A stretch of DNA of 52,265 nucleotides, from contig NZ_JASISZ010000055.1 of NCBI RefSeq assembly GCF_030063355.1, forward strand, positions 1 through 52,265. The letters are read 5' to 3'. Shown here one piece after another: positions 28,813-36,346 of the stretch (within the stretch, counting starts at the first letter, position 1; every line of letters starts with the position of its first letter). Source of the stretch: Streptomyces sp. PH10-H1. GTDB taxonomy: Bacteria; Actinomycetota; Actinomycetes; Streptomycetales; Streptomycetaceae. A program made the translations under genes and the position numbers. The notes beneath the pieces are model-generated. The model saw only the letters and a program-made list of their open reading frames with translations. It was not told where the DNA came from and did not search any database.

Positions 28813-29177
28813 CAGTGATCGTCCTTCCGGTTGTACGACTGCTTGTGCGACTGCTTCTGCGACTGCTTGTACGTCTTGTACGGCTGCTTCGGGTGCGGCT
28901 GCCCGGTGCCGAGAGCCGGCCGGCGGCGCTGCCCAGGGAGCTCGGGCTCCGCGGCCTCCAGGCCCAGCGCGTCCTTGAGCTCGATCTCGCGCTCGGTCAT
29001 CCCGGCGCGCACGTCCTGGGCGAACAGCCGCAGGCGGGCACCGGTTTCGAGCGCCTTGTCGGCCGCCGTCGCGGCGAGGCCCTCCGGGGAGAGCCTGCGC
29101 ACCGCCCGGTTGACCTTGGTGGTGGCCCAGACGCCCGCGGCGGCGCCGGTGAAGAACCAGAACATGCGGCGGAACAT
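28812..29177 (-). CDS. Small membrane-associated protein (DUF6167-like)
   Basis: 121 residues. The N-terminal FRRMFWFFTGAAAGVWATTKV can span the membrane once; a helical region with VRRLSPEGLAATAADKA follows. The C-terminus is a Lys/Gln/Ser/Tyr tail built from four-residue units (KQSQ, KQSH, KQSY) ending NRKDDH. It overlaps the alaS start by one base and follows the DUF948 gene by 6 bases. Function unknown; its link to alaS is positional only. Confidence 0.8.
   Translation of the reverse strand: MFRRMFWFFTGAAAGVWATTKVNRAVRRLSPEGLAATAADKALETGARLRLFAQDVRAGMTEREIELKDALGLEAAEPELPGQRRRPALGTGQPHPKQPYKTYKQSQKQSHKQSYNRKDDH
28840..28875 (-). repeat. 12-base tandem repeats in coding tail
   Basis: Three consecutive 12-base units (plus strand TGCTTGTGCGAC, TGCTTCTGCGAC, TGCTTGTACGTC) code for the four-residue repeats at the end of the DUF6167-like protein. 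Confidence 0.75.
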
Positions 29178-29183
29178 GGTGTG

Positions 29184-29618
29184 TCAGCCCTTCGAACGGT
29201 TGCGTCGGCTGCCGCGCCGGGCGGCCGGCAGTGCCTTGCCGACCACGACGGTGCGGGTCTTCCCCGCGCCCTTGGCCTGCAGCCCGACCGCGCGCCGCAC
29301 CCCGTAGCCGAAGGCCGCGACCTTCACCAGCGGCCCGCCGAACGTGGAGGCGACGGTCGAGGAGAGCGCGGAGGCGTTGGCGGTCACCTCGGCCACGTCA
29401 GCGGTGATCGTGTCGACCCGGTCGAGCTGGGTGTGCGCGGAGCGGAGCGCCGAGGACGCCTCGCCGAGCAGCGGTACCGCCTGCTCGGTGACGCTCGCGA
29501 CCAGTTCGGTGGTCTTCCTGAGCGCCTGGGACAGCCGGACCAGCGCCACCGCCAGGAACGACACCAGGATCGCCCAGAAGACGGCCACGATCAGGCCGGC
29601 CACCTCTCCACCGGACAC
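29184..29618 (-). CDS. DUF948 family membrane protein
   Basis: 144 residues from GTG 29618 (MSGGEVAGLIVAVFW). I reject the GTG at 29636 because GAGGGAG, the evident ribosome site, lies between them. One N-terminal span (LIVAVFWAILVSFLAVALV) is followed by a helical, heptad-like region (LRKTTELVASVTEQAVPLLG...) as in DUF948 proteins, and a basic Arg/Lys tail. It begins the alaS transcription unit. The biochemical role is unknown. Confidence 0.85.
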   Translation of the reverse strand: MSGGEVAGLIVAVFWAILVSFLAVALVRLSQALRKTTELVASVTEQAVPLLGEASSALRSAHTQLDRVDTITADVAEVTANASALSSTVASTFGGPLVKVAAFGYGVRRAVGLQAKGAGKTRTVVVGKALPAARRGSRRNRSKG

Positions 29619-29754
29619 GTTGCTGCGCTCCCTCACATCACCACGTCAATCGGGTACCGACCTTATCGCGCCCGGCATCGGCGTCCGTACCGCATTACCG
29701 GCGCGGCGGCCCCGGCGCAGGGTAGCGGGCCAGGGGCCGGAATGTGGCGGGATT

Positions 29755-29791
29755 GTACGCTCCGTTTACCCTCCAGTACGCTCCGTGCACC
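29755..29791 (+). repeat. Imperfect 16-base direct repeat before a pseudogene
   Basis: GTACGCTCCGTTTACC (29755-29770) and GTACGCTCCGTGCACC (29776-29791) match at 14 of 16 positions with a 21-base period, two helical turns. They end right at the pseudogene ATG and look like an operator or promoter element. Confidence 0.6.
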
Positions 29792-30683
29792 ATGGAGGCA
29801 GCGGGCAATCTCCCCGCCGAGCTGAACAGCTTTGTCGGGCGGGCCGCCGAACTCCCGGCGCTCGCCGGTCTGCTGGAGCACGCGCGGCCGGTCACCATCA
29901 CCGGCGTCGGCGGCGTCGGCAACACCCGGCTCGCGACGCGGACGGCGCGGCGGGTGGAGAGCCGGTTCCGCGACGGGTGTGGCTGGTGGAGCTGTCCGCG
30001 CTGTACAACGCGGAGCTGCTGGAACACACCCTGGCCGAATCGCTGAAGCTGCCCGATCACACCGGCCGGCCACCGCGGGCCGCGCTCGCCGAGGAACTGG
30101 CGGAGCGCGAGCTGCTGTTGGTGCTGGACGGCTTCGAGCATGTGGTGCAGGAGTGCGCAGGGCTGGTCGCGGATCTGCTGCGCCGGGCGCCGGGTCTGCG
30201 GTGCTGACCGCGGCACGCCGGCCGCTCGGCATTACGGGCGAGCACACCGTCCCGCTGGCACCGCTGTCCGCGTCGGCCGCCGGCAGTGACGCCGTCCGGC
30301 TGTTCGCCGACCGGGCGGCCGCCGTGCTGCCGGGCTACACGGTCACCGCGGCCCATCAGGAGGCCGCCGTCGAGCTCTGCCGGCGCCTGGACGGCATTCC
30401 GCTGGCCCTGGAACTGGCGGCGGGCCGGCTGCGGTCGCTGTCGGTCGAGCAGGTGCTGCAGCGCCTTGACGACCGTTTCCGGCTGCTGACCGGCGGCGAC
30501 CCCAGCGCGCCGACCCGCCACCACACGCTGCGCACCGCGATCGGCTGGAGCCACGAACTGTGCACGCCCGCCCAGCGGCTGCTGTGGGCGCGGCTCTCCG
30601 TGGCCCCGTGCGCACGAACCCGCCGCCTCCCCTGCCGTGGGCGGCGGGGAGACGGCGGGCTGAGTGCAACGACCGGGCCGTGA
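29792..30683 (+). pseudogene. Decayed AfsR/LuxR-type NB-ARC ATPase regulator
   Basis: Three reading frames together give one familiar protein. Frame 1 from ATG 29792 reads NLPAELNSFVGRAAELP and TITGVGGVGNTRLA. At about 29975 a base is missing and the sequence continues in another frame with VWLVELSALYNAELLEHTLA to LLLVLDGFEHVV. At about 30200 a second base is missing, and the third frame has LTAARRPLGITGEH, ELCRRLDGIPLALELAAGRL and RFRLLTGGD to LLWARLSV. The match then stops; the sensor and DNA-binding parts are gone. The Walker A Lys is Asn44. Intact relatives are 700-1000 residue regulators. Confidence 0.85.
30619..30648 (-). terminator. rpsD terminator candidate
   Basis: CCCGCCGCC and GGCGGCGGG around a 12-base loop, 50 bases past the rpsD stop and inside the 3' remnant of the pseudogene. 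Confidence 0.5.
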
Positions 30684-30697
30684 GCGCCCTCGCTGGA

Positions 30698-31309
30698 TCA
30701 GCGGGCGTAGTACTCGACGACGAGCTGCTCGTCGCAGATCACCGGGATCTCGCGACGGTTCGGGTCGCGGTCCAGGCGGAAGGCCAGGGCCTGCAGGTTG
30801 ACCTGCAGGTACTTCGGCGTCTCGCCCTCGCCGGCCCAGCCACCCTCACGGGCGACGAGGAAGGGCGTCTTCTCGCGGCTGCGCTCGCGGACCGTGACGA
30901 CGTCGTCGGGGCGCATGCGGTAGGAGGGCTTGTCGACCTTGCGGCCGTTGACCTCGATGTGGCCGTGCACGACCATCTGCCGGGACTGGTAGATGGTGCG
31001 GGCCAGACCGGCCCGCAGGACGAGCGCGTCCAGACGGCGCTCCAGCTCGATGATCAGCGCTTCGCCTGTCTTGAGGTCGACCTTCCGAGCGCGGTCGTAG
31101 GCGCGGCGCATCTGCGTTTCGCTGATGTCGTACTGAGCGCGCAGGCGCTGCTTCTCGAGCAGACGGGTCTTGTAGTCACTGTTCTGCTTGCGGCCGCGAC
31201 CGTGCTCGCCCGGCGGGTAGGGGCGGGCCTCGAAGTACTTGACGGCCTTCGGCGTCAGCGCGATGCCGAGCGCACGGGACTTTTTGACCTTGGGACGCGA
31301 CTGGTTCAC
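30698..31309 (-). CDS. rpsD: 30S ribosomal protein S4, zinc-free form
   Basis: 203 residues. S4 nucleates 30S assembly on 16S rRNA. The S4 RNA-binding domain reads RLDALVLRAGLARTIYQSRQ and HGHIEVNGRKVDKPSYRM. The N-terminal zinc ribbon cysteines of other bacteria are absent (only one Cys in the whole protein, near the end), so this is the C-minus form. The start is GTG 31309 with GGAGGA 9 bases upstream. It stands alone, outside the alpha operon, as in S. coelicolor. An iron-box-like palindrome lies next to its ribosome site. Confidence 0.96.
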   Translation of the reverse strand: MNQSRPKVKKSRALGIALTPKAVKYFEARPYPPGEHGRGRKQNSDYKTRLLEKQRLRAQYDISETQMRRAYDRARKVDLKTGEALIIELERRLDALVLRAGLARTIYQSRQMVVHGHIEVNGRKVDKPSYRMRPDDVVTVRERSREKTPFLVAREGGWAGEGETPKYLQVNLQALAFRLDRDPNRREIPVICDEQLVVEYYAR

Positions 31310-31333
31310 GTGGAACGATCCTCCATGTAAATT
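31305..31333 (+). promoter_or_regulatory. Candidate promoter of the DUF2470 gene
   Basis: TTCACG (31305-31310) and TAAATT (31328-31333) at 17-base spacing, reading toward 31365. The predicted start near 31340 would fall inside the iron box. Confidence 0.45.
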
Positions 31334-31350
31334 AGGTAAGGCTTACCTTA
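31332..31350. promoter_or_regulatory. DtxR/DmdR1-type iron box
   Basis: TTAGGTAAGGCTTACCTTA matches the iron-box consensus TTAGGTTAGGCTAACCTAA at 16 of 19 positions and is nearly palindromic (8 of 9 pairs). It lies exactly between the ribosome site of rpsD (31319-31324) and that of the divergent gene (31354-31359), and overlaps the -10 candidate of the latter. Binding of the iron-loaded repressor would block that promoter. Confidence 0.65.
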
Positions 31351-31364
31351 GCTGAGGAGATCGC

Positions 31365-32174
31365 ATGATTCGACCCGGGAACCCCATGTCTGCACACGGT
31401 CAGCCGCGCCCCGATGTGGACGATGCGCTCCGGATGCCATCGGCAGCCGAACGCGCGCGAACTCTAGTCGAGGGTAACCCGTCGGCCGTCCTGGTCATTC
31501 CTGGCCTGGACGCGGGCCCGCCTGGTCAGATGGTCCCCGAGATGCGCAGCGTCGGCCCAGGCGGAGACGTATTCCTGCTGTTCCCGGCGGACTCCCCGGC
31601 CGTCCGGGCCGCCACCCACGCCGAGGCCGACGAGCTGGCCGCTGTGTTGGAGATCACCGATGTGGCACCGGTCTCGGTGCCGCACCGGATCCGCGGCCGG
31701 GCCTGGATCGCGGGCTGGCTCACCCCGGTACGCGACGAGCCGGTCGTGCCCGGCACGGCGCTGCTGCGGCTGGAGGTCGGCGAGGCGTCCGTCGACGACC
31801 TGTGGGGCGCCGAACAGGTGGAACCCGATGACTTCGCCACCGCCACCGCTGACCCGCTGGCGGCCCACGAGGCCGACCTGCTCCAGCACCTGGCCGCGGC
31901 CCACGAGGACCAGGTCGGATGGCTGTGCGGGCTCGTCGGCGGGTACGGCGGCCGCGACGGGGAGTGCGGAGGGGAGTGCGACGGCGCACGGACGGCGGTG
32001 CCGGTGGCGCTCGACCGCTTCGGGCTGCGGGTGCGCTTCACCGGTGCCGGCGGAACCTTCGACGCCCGCTTCGACTTCCCCGAGCCGCTGCGCGGCCACG
32101 AGGAACTGCACCGGGCGATGCACACCCTCTTCGACGCGGCACGCGGGTGCGCGGACGATCTTCACGGGGCGTAG
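31365..32174 (+). CDS. DUF2470 (HugZ-like) protein, possible heme/iron utilisation
   Basis: 269 residues from ATG 31365, with GAGGAG 5 bases upstream. The N-terminal 140 residues look like a PNPOx-type split barrel (RTLVEGNPSAVLVIPGLDAG; FLLFPADSPAVRAATHAEAD; GRAWIAGWLTPV). Residues about 165-262 match the DUF2470 pattern: a helix with HEDQVGWLCGL, then ALDRFGLRVRF and RFDFPEPLRGHEELHRAMHTL. The pairing of these two domains is typical of HugZ-type heme-degrading or heme-binding proteins and of the plant GluTR-binding protein. The iron box in front supports an iron-starvation role. Enzymatic activity is not shown. Confidence 0.75.
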   Translation: MIRPGNPMSAHGQPRPDVDDALRMPSAAERARTLVEGNPSAVLVIPGLDAGPPGQMVPEMRSVGPGGDVFLLFPADSPAVRAATHAEADELAAVLEITDVAPVSVPHRIRGRAWIAGWLTPVRDEPVVPGTALLRLEVGEASVDDLWGAEQVEPDDFATATADPLAAHEADLLQHLAAAHEDQVGWLCGLVGGYGGRDGECGGECDGARTAVPVALDRFGLRVRFTGAGGTFDARFDFPEPLRGHEELHRAMHTLFDAARGCADDLHGA

Positions 32175-32184
32175 CCTGCTTGCC

Positions 32185-32484
32185 ATGTTTGTACTCGAAC
32201 TGACCTACACCGCTCCGCTGGAGCAGGTCGACGCCGCACTCGCCGACCACGTCGACTGGCTGGACCGGCAGTACGCGGCCGGCACCTTCCTGGCCTCGGG
32301 ACGCAAGGAGCCGCGCGATGGAGGGGTGATCCTGGCGGTGGCTGCGGACCGTGCCGCGATCGAGGACCTCGTCGCGGGCGACCCCTTCGTCACCGCGGGC
32401 GTGTGCGCGTACCGGATCACCGAATTCCTGGCGACGAAGACCGTGCCGGGCCTCGCGGAGTACCGCCAGCAGCTGCCGGCCTGA
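32185..32484 (+). CDS. YciI family protein
   Basis: 99 residues, a ferredoxin-like dimeric fold. The start MFVLELTYTAPLEQVDAAL, the HVDWLDRQYAAGTFLASGRK segment and the DPFVTAGVCAYRITEF end fit the family, seen here as DHVDWLDRQYAAGTFLASGR. It follows the DUF2470 gene by 10 bases, so it is probably in the same iron-box-controlled transcript. The substrate is unknown. It converges with rarA across 40 bases. Confidence 0.85.
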   Translation: MFVLELTYTAPLEQVDAALADHVDWLDRQYAAGTFLASGRKEPRDGGVILAVAADRAAIEDLVAGDPFVTAGVCAYRITEFLATKTVPGLAEYRQQLPA

Positions 32485-32524
32485 CCTGGCCCTGCGCGCC
32501 GCGGTCCCGGGGTGGCCCGCCGGG

Positions 32525-33874
32525 TCACTCCCCCGCGAGGCGCTCCCGGACGCGGTCCAGGACATCGGCGTAACGGGCCTCCGCGCCGTAGCGGGTGGGC
32601 TCGTAGTAGCGGCGGCCGTGGATCTCGTCGGGGGCGTACTGCTGCGCCGCGATAGCGCCGGGCAGGTCGTGGGGGTACTGGTAGCCCTGGGCGTGGCCGA
32701 GCTTGGCCGCGCCCTTGTAGTGGCCGTCGCGCAGATGCGGGGGCACCGGTCCCGCCAGGCCCTTGCGCACATCCGCGAGCGCCGCGTCGATCGCCAGATA
32801 GGCCGCGTTGGACTTCGGGGCCAGGGCGAGGGCGATCGCGGCCTGCGACAGGATGATGCGGGCCTCGGGGAAGCCGATCAGGGCCACGGCCTGCGCGGCG
32901 GCGACCGCGGTCTGCAGCGCGGTGGGGTCGGCCATGCCGACGTCCTCGCTCGCCGAGATCATCAGCCGCCGGGCGATGAAGCGGGGGTCCTCCCCGGCCT
33001 CGATCATGCGCGCCAGGTAGTGCAGCGTGGCGTCCACGTCCGAGCCCCGGATGGACTTGATGAGGGCGCTCGCCACGTCATAGTGCTGGTCGCCGTCCCG
33101 GTCGTACGTCACCGCGGCGCGGTCGACCGCCTCCTCCAGGGTGCTGAGGGTGATCTCCTCCTCGCCCTTGGCGATGGCCGAGCCGGCGCCCGCCTCCAGC
33201 GCGGTCAGGGCCCGTCGCGCGTCGCCGCCCGCGATGCGCAGCAGATGGGCCTCGGCGTCCCCGGGCAGGGTGACAGCGCCGCCCAGTCCGCGCTCGTGGG
33301 TCAGCGCCCGGTGCAGCACACCGCGCAGGTCCTCGTCGGTGAGCGGCTCCAGAGTGAGCAGCAGCGAGCGGGACAGCAGCGGGGAGATGATCGAGAAGTA
33401 CGGATTCTCGGTGGTGGCCGCGATCAGCGTCACCCAGCGGTTCTCCACGGCGGGCAGCAGCGAGTCCTGCTGGGCCTTGCTGAAACGGTGGATCTCGTCG
33501 AGGAAGAGCACGGTCTCCCGGTCGTAGCCGCCGGACTGCCGCCTGGCGCTCTCGATGACCGCGCGGACCTCCTTGACGCCCGCGGTGATCGCCGAGAGCT
33601 CGACGAAGCGCTTGTTGGTGGCCTTGCTGACCACATACGCGAGGGTGGTCTTGCCGGTGCCGGGCGGGCCCCACAGGATGACCGAGGACTGTCCGGCCGG
33701 GCCGCCGCTGCCCTCGCCCACGAGCCGGCGCAGCGGTGCGCCCTGCTTGAGCAGATGCCCCTGGCCGACCACCTCGTCCAGGACGCGCGGACGCATCCGC
33801 ACGGCGAGCGGGCTGTTTCCCGGCTCCCTCTCCTGGCGGTCCTCTGCGGCTGCGGTGAACAGGTCGGGCTCCAT
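32525..33874 (-). CDS. rarA: Replication-associated recombination protein A (AAA ATPase)
   Basis: 449 residues. Walker A GPPGTGKTTLA near residue 70, Walker B VLFLDEIHRFSKAQQD and the sensor ATTENPYFS are present. The C-terminal tetramerisation domain shows RFIARRLMISASEDVGMADP and the KGAAKLGHAQGYQYPHD motif. RarA/MgsA acts at stalled forks with SSB. It is 10 bases downstream of the gamma-glutamyl hydrolase gene on the same strand, but that neighbour belongs to a different pathway. Confidence 0.95.
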   Translation of the reverse strand: MEPDLFTAAAEDRQEREPGNSPLAVRMRPRVLDEVVGQGHLLKQGAPLRRLVGEGSGGPAGQSSVILWGPPGTGKTTLAYVVSKATNKRFVELSAITAGVKEVRAVIESARRQSGGYDRETVLFLDEIHRFSKAQQDSLLPAVENRWVTLIAATTENPYFSIISPLLSRSLLLTLEPLTDEDLRGVLHRALTHERGLGGAVTLPGDAEAHLLRIAGGDARRALTALEAGAGSAIAKGEEEITLSTLEEAVDRAAVTYDRDGDQHYDVASALIKSIRGSDVDATLHYLARMIEAGEDPRFIARRLMISASEDVGMADPTALQTAVAAAQAVALIGFPEARIILSQAAIALALAPKSNAAYLAIDAALADVRKGLAGPVPPHLRDGHYKGAAKLGHAQGYQYPHDLPGAIAAQQYAPDEIHGRRYYEPTRYGAEARYADVLDRVRERLAGE

Positions 33875-33884
33875 CCGACCGAGC

Positions 33885-34607
33885 CTATGGCACGCCTGTG
33901 ACAGCGCCTCCCGCCGCGGCCCGCAGCAGAGCGCGGACCAGCCGCTGGTCGCCGCCCATCTCGGGGTGCCATTGCACGCCCAGCGCGAAGGCGGGCCCCG
34001 GCAGCTCGACCGCTTCCACCGTGCCGTCGTCGGCGTACGCGCCGACGGTCAGCCCGGCGCCGAGCCGGCCGACCGCCTGATGGTGGTAGGTCGGCACCTT
34101 TTCCGGGGCAGGGGCGATCCGGGCCAGCAGGGTCCCCGGCACCGGTGTCACGACATGGTCGCTGAAGACACCCGGCGCGATGGCGTGACCGTCGTGGCCG
34201 ACCGTGTCGGGGAGGTGCTGGACCAGCGTGCCGCCGTACAGCACGTTCAGCAACTGCATGCCGCGGCAGATACCGAGGACGGGGGTGCCGGAGTCGATCG
34301 CGGCCCGCAGCACCGCCAGTTCCCACCCGTCGCGCTCGCGCCCCTCGGGTCCGGTACGCGGATGGCGCGGCTCCCCGTAGCGCGAGGGGTCGACGTCGGG
34401 GCCGCCGGAGACGATGACGGCGTCCATCCTGGCGACCGCGGCGGCCGCCGCCGCCGGCTCGTCCGGCGGCAGCAGCGCGGCGATGCCGCCGGCGGACCGC
34501 ACCAGGCGGGGGTAGACCGCCGGCAGGAGCACGGCGCTGGTCTCCCAGACGCTCCACCGGGCGGTGTCGAGATAGGTCGTGACGCCGACCAGCGGCTGCT
34601 CGGGCAT
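33885..34607 (-). CDS. Gamma-glutamyl hydrolase, peptidase C26 / class I amidotransferase-like
   Basis: 240 residues. Nucleophile Cys in GICRGMQLLNVLYGG and catalytic His-Glu in VQWHPEMG; an oxyanion strand VIVSGGPDVDPSRYG precedes them. The family includes PuuD, which cuts gamma-glutamyl-GABA. Next to a GS-like ligase and two dehydrogenases, it is expected to release glutamate from the oxidised gamma-glutamyl intermediate. AGGAGGAT precedes the ATG. It follows the permease gene by 101 bases. Confidence 0.88.
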   Translation of the reverse strand: MPEQPLVGVTTYLDTARWSVWETSAVLLPAVYPRLVRSAGGIAALLPPDEPAAAAAAVARMDAVIVSGGPDVDPSRYGEPRHPRTGPEGRERDGWELAVLRAAIDSGTPVLGICRGMQLLNVLYGGTLVQHLPDTVGHDGHAIAPGVFSDHVVTPVPGTLLARIAPAPEKVPTYHHQAVGRLGAGLTVGAYADDGTVEAVELPGPAFALGVQWHPEMGGDQRLVRALLRAAAGGAVTGVP

Positions 34608-34708
34608 GGACTGATCCTCCTGTGTGACCCATTCGATTGTCGCGCGGCCGGCCGGGTGCCGGGGGTCGCACGGCAGTAATCGCGCGGTGGTTGTCGCGCG
34701 GTGGCGTT

Positions 34709-36208
34709 TCAGTCTCGTGCCAGCTCGGCCTCGGCGGCGGCGAGTGCGGCGAACTCCTCCTCAGGGGCCGAGGCGACCAGATGTTTGCGGCTGTAGAAGG
34801 CGAAGTAGCCGATGGCCACGGCGTAGACGGCGAGTGCGGTCAGCGCGGCCTGGACGTCCACCAGGAAGGTGGCCACCACGGCCGCGACGGCGAGCAGGAA
34901 CGCGATCGAGGAGGTGACGGTACCGCCGGGTGTGCGGTAGGGGCGGACGAGACCGGGCTCACGGCGGCGCAGCACGATGTGGGACAGCGCCATGAGGACA
35001 TAGCTGACGGCCGCGCCGAACACGGCCATGTTCAGCACCCGGGAGCCGTCGTCGGCGTTCAGCGCGGCCAGTACGAAACCGAGGGCGCCGGGCACGATCA
35101 GCCCCAGATAGGGGGCTTTGCGCTTGCTGGTGAGGGAGAGGAAGCGGGGCAGGTAGCCGGCCCGGGACAGGGCGAACAGCTGCCGTGATCCGGCGTAGAT
35201 GAGGGAGAAGAAGGAAGCGACCAGACCTGCGAGACCGGCGTAGTTGACGAGTTGGCTGAGCGCGGTGGAGTGGCCGCCGTTGGCCAGTTCGAGGGCTGCC
35301 ACCAGCGGGTTCCCCGAGTCCTTGAGCGCGTTGGCGCCGCCCGCACCGGCGGTGGGAACCAGGGTGATGACCGCGAGGACGACCAGGATGCCGATGGACA
35401 GGGCCATTGCCTTGGGCAGGCTCTTGACCGGGTCCTTGGTCTCCTCGGCCGCCAGCGGGACGCCCTCGACGCCGAGGAAGAACCACATGCCGAACGGGAA
35501 GGCGGCCCAGATGCCCATGAGCCCGAAGGGCAGCCAGGAGTTGGCGCCCGCCGCGTCGCTGACCTTGATGTCCGTGAGCCCGCTCGCGTCGAAGGACAGC
35601 AGCGCGCCCGCGGCGAAGACCACCAGGGCGGCCACCGCGATGGCGGTGACGACGAAGCTGAAGCGCAGCGCCTCGCCGACTCCCCACAGGTGCACGCCGA
35701 TGAAGACGACGAAGCAGGCGAGGAAGACCGGCCAGCCGGACGTCAGCCCGAACAGGTGCAGGGATTCGACGTAGGAGCCGATGAACGTGGCGATGGCGGC
35801 GGGCGCCAGCACGTACTCGATGAGGATGGCGGTGCCGGTCAGGAATCCGCCCCAGGGGCCGAGGGCGCGGCGGGCGAAGCCGTAGCCGCCGCCGGCCGTG
35901 GGCAGCACCGAGGACATCTCGGCGAGCGAGAAGACCAGGCAGGTGTACATGAGGCCCATCAGGGCGGTGGCGATGGCGAGTCCGCCGAAGCCGCCCTCGC
36001 GCAGGCCGAAGTTCCAGCCGGAGTAGTCGCCCGAGACGACGTACGCCACGCCGAGACCGGTGAGCAGCAGCCAGCCCGCGCTGCCGCGGCGCAGGGTGCG
36101 GCGCTCCAGATAGTCGTCACCGCCGGGCGGGGCTCCGGGCGGGGCCGCTGTCGCCGTGGTACCTGCCGTGCGGTCTGCGGAGGCTGGGAAATCGCCGGAC
36201 TGCGGCAT
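34709..36208 (-). CDS. APC family amine/amino acid permease, probably ethanolamine
   Basis: 499 residues with about 12 hydrophobic spans after a 35-residue hydrophilic leader. The first span has GVAYVVSGDYSGWNFGL, much like ethanolamine permeases, followed by MSSVLPTAGGGYGFARRALG; EGVPLAAEETKDPVKSLPKA is the conserved loop of this group. It lies in the same orientation as the regulator and the hydrolase. A perfect palindromic operator candidate stands 26 bases before its ATG. The substrate ethanolamine is an inference from sequence style and neighbours; a polyamine is possible. Confidence 0.85.
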   Translation of the reverse strand: MPQSGDFPASADRTAGTTATAAPPGAPPGGDDYLERRTLRRGSAGWLLLTGLGVAYVVSGDYSGWNFGLREGGFGGLAIATALMGLMYTCLVFSLAEMSSVLPTAGGGYGFARRALGPWGGFLTGTAILIEYVLAPAAIATFIGSYVESLHLFGLTSGWPVFLACFVVFIGVHLWGVGEALRFSFVVTAIAVAALVVFAAGALLSFDASGLTDIKVSDAAGANSWLPFGLMGIWAAFPFGMWFFLGVEGVPLAAEETKDPVKSLPKAMALSIGILVVLAVITLVPTAGAGGANALKDSGNPLVAALELANGGHSTALSQLVNYAGLAGLVASFFSLIYAGSRQLFALSRAGYLPRFLSLTSKRKAPYLGLIVPGALGFVLAALNADDGSRVLNMAVFGAAVSYVLMALSHIVLRRREPGLVRPYRTPGGTVTSSIAFLLAVAAVVATFLVDVQAALTALAVYAVAIGYFAFYSRKHLVASAPEEEFAALAAAEAELARD

Positions 36209-36233
36209 GCGTCACTCCCGGACGGTACGAGGG

Positions 36234-36259
36234 GTAAAGGTTTGAACGCATACCTTTAC
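36234..36259. promoter_or_regulatory. Candidate operator of the permease
   Basis: GTAAAGGT (36234-36241) and ACCTTTAC (36252-36259) form a perfect inverted repeat with a 10-base spacer. Inside it GGTTTGAACGCATACCTT (36239-36256) matches 15 of 18 bases of the motif in the regulator-ligase gap. Confidence 0.65.
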
Positions 36260-36346
36260 GGCTGCCGTGGAGATGCGCAAGCCCCCGGGACGGCTCGGTC
36301 GCCCACCGCACCGCCGCGCGTGCTTCAGCCGTGGGTCGGGCGTGTT

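Noticed and set aside
30560..31330. Plus-strand frame opposite rpsD as the 3' continuation of the pseudogene
   Set aside because: It is the shadow of rpsD and has no regulator-like helix-turn-helix or TPR sequence.
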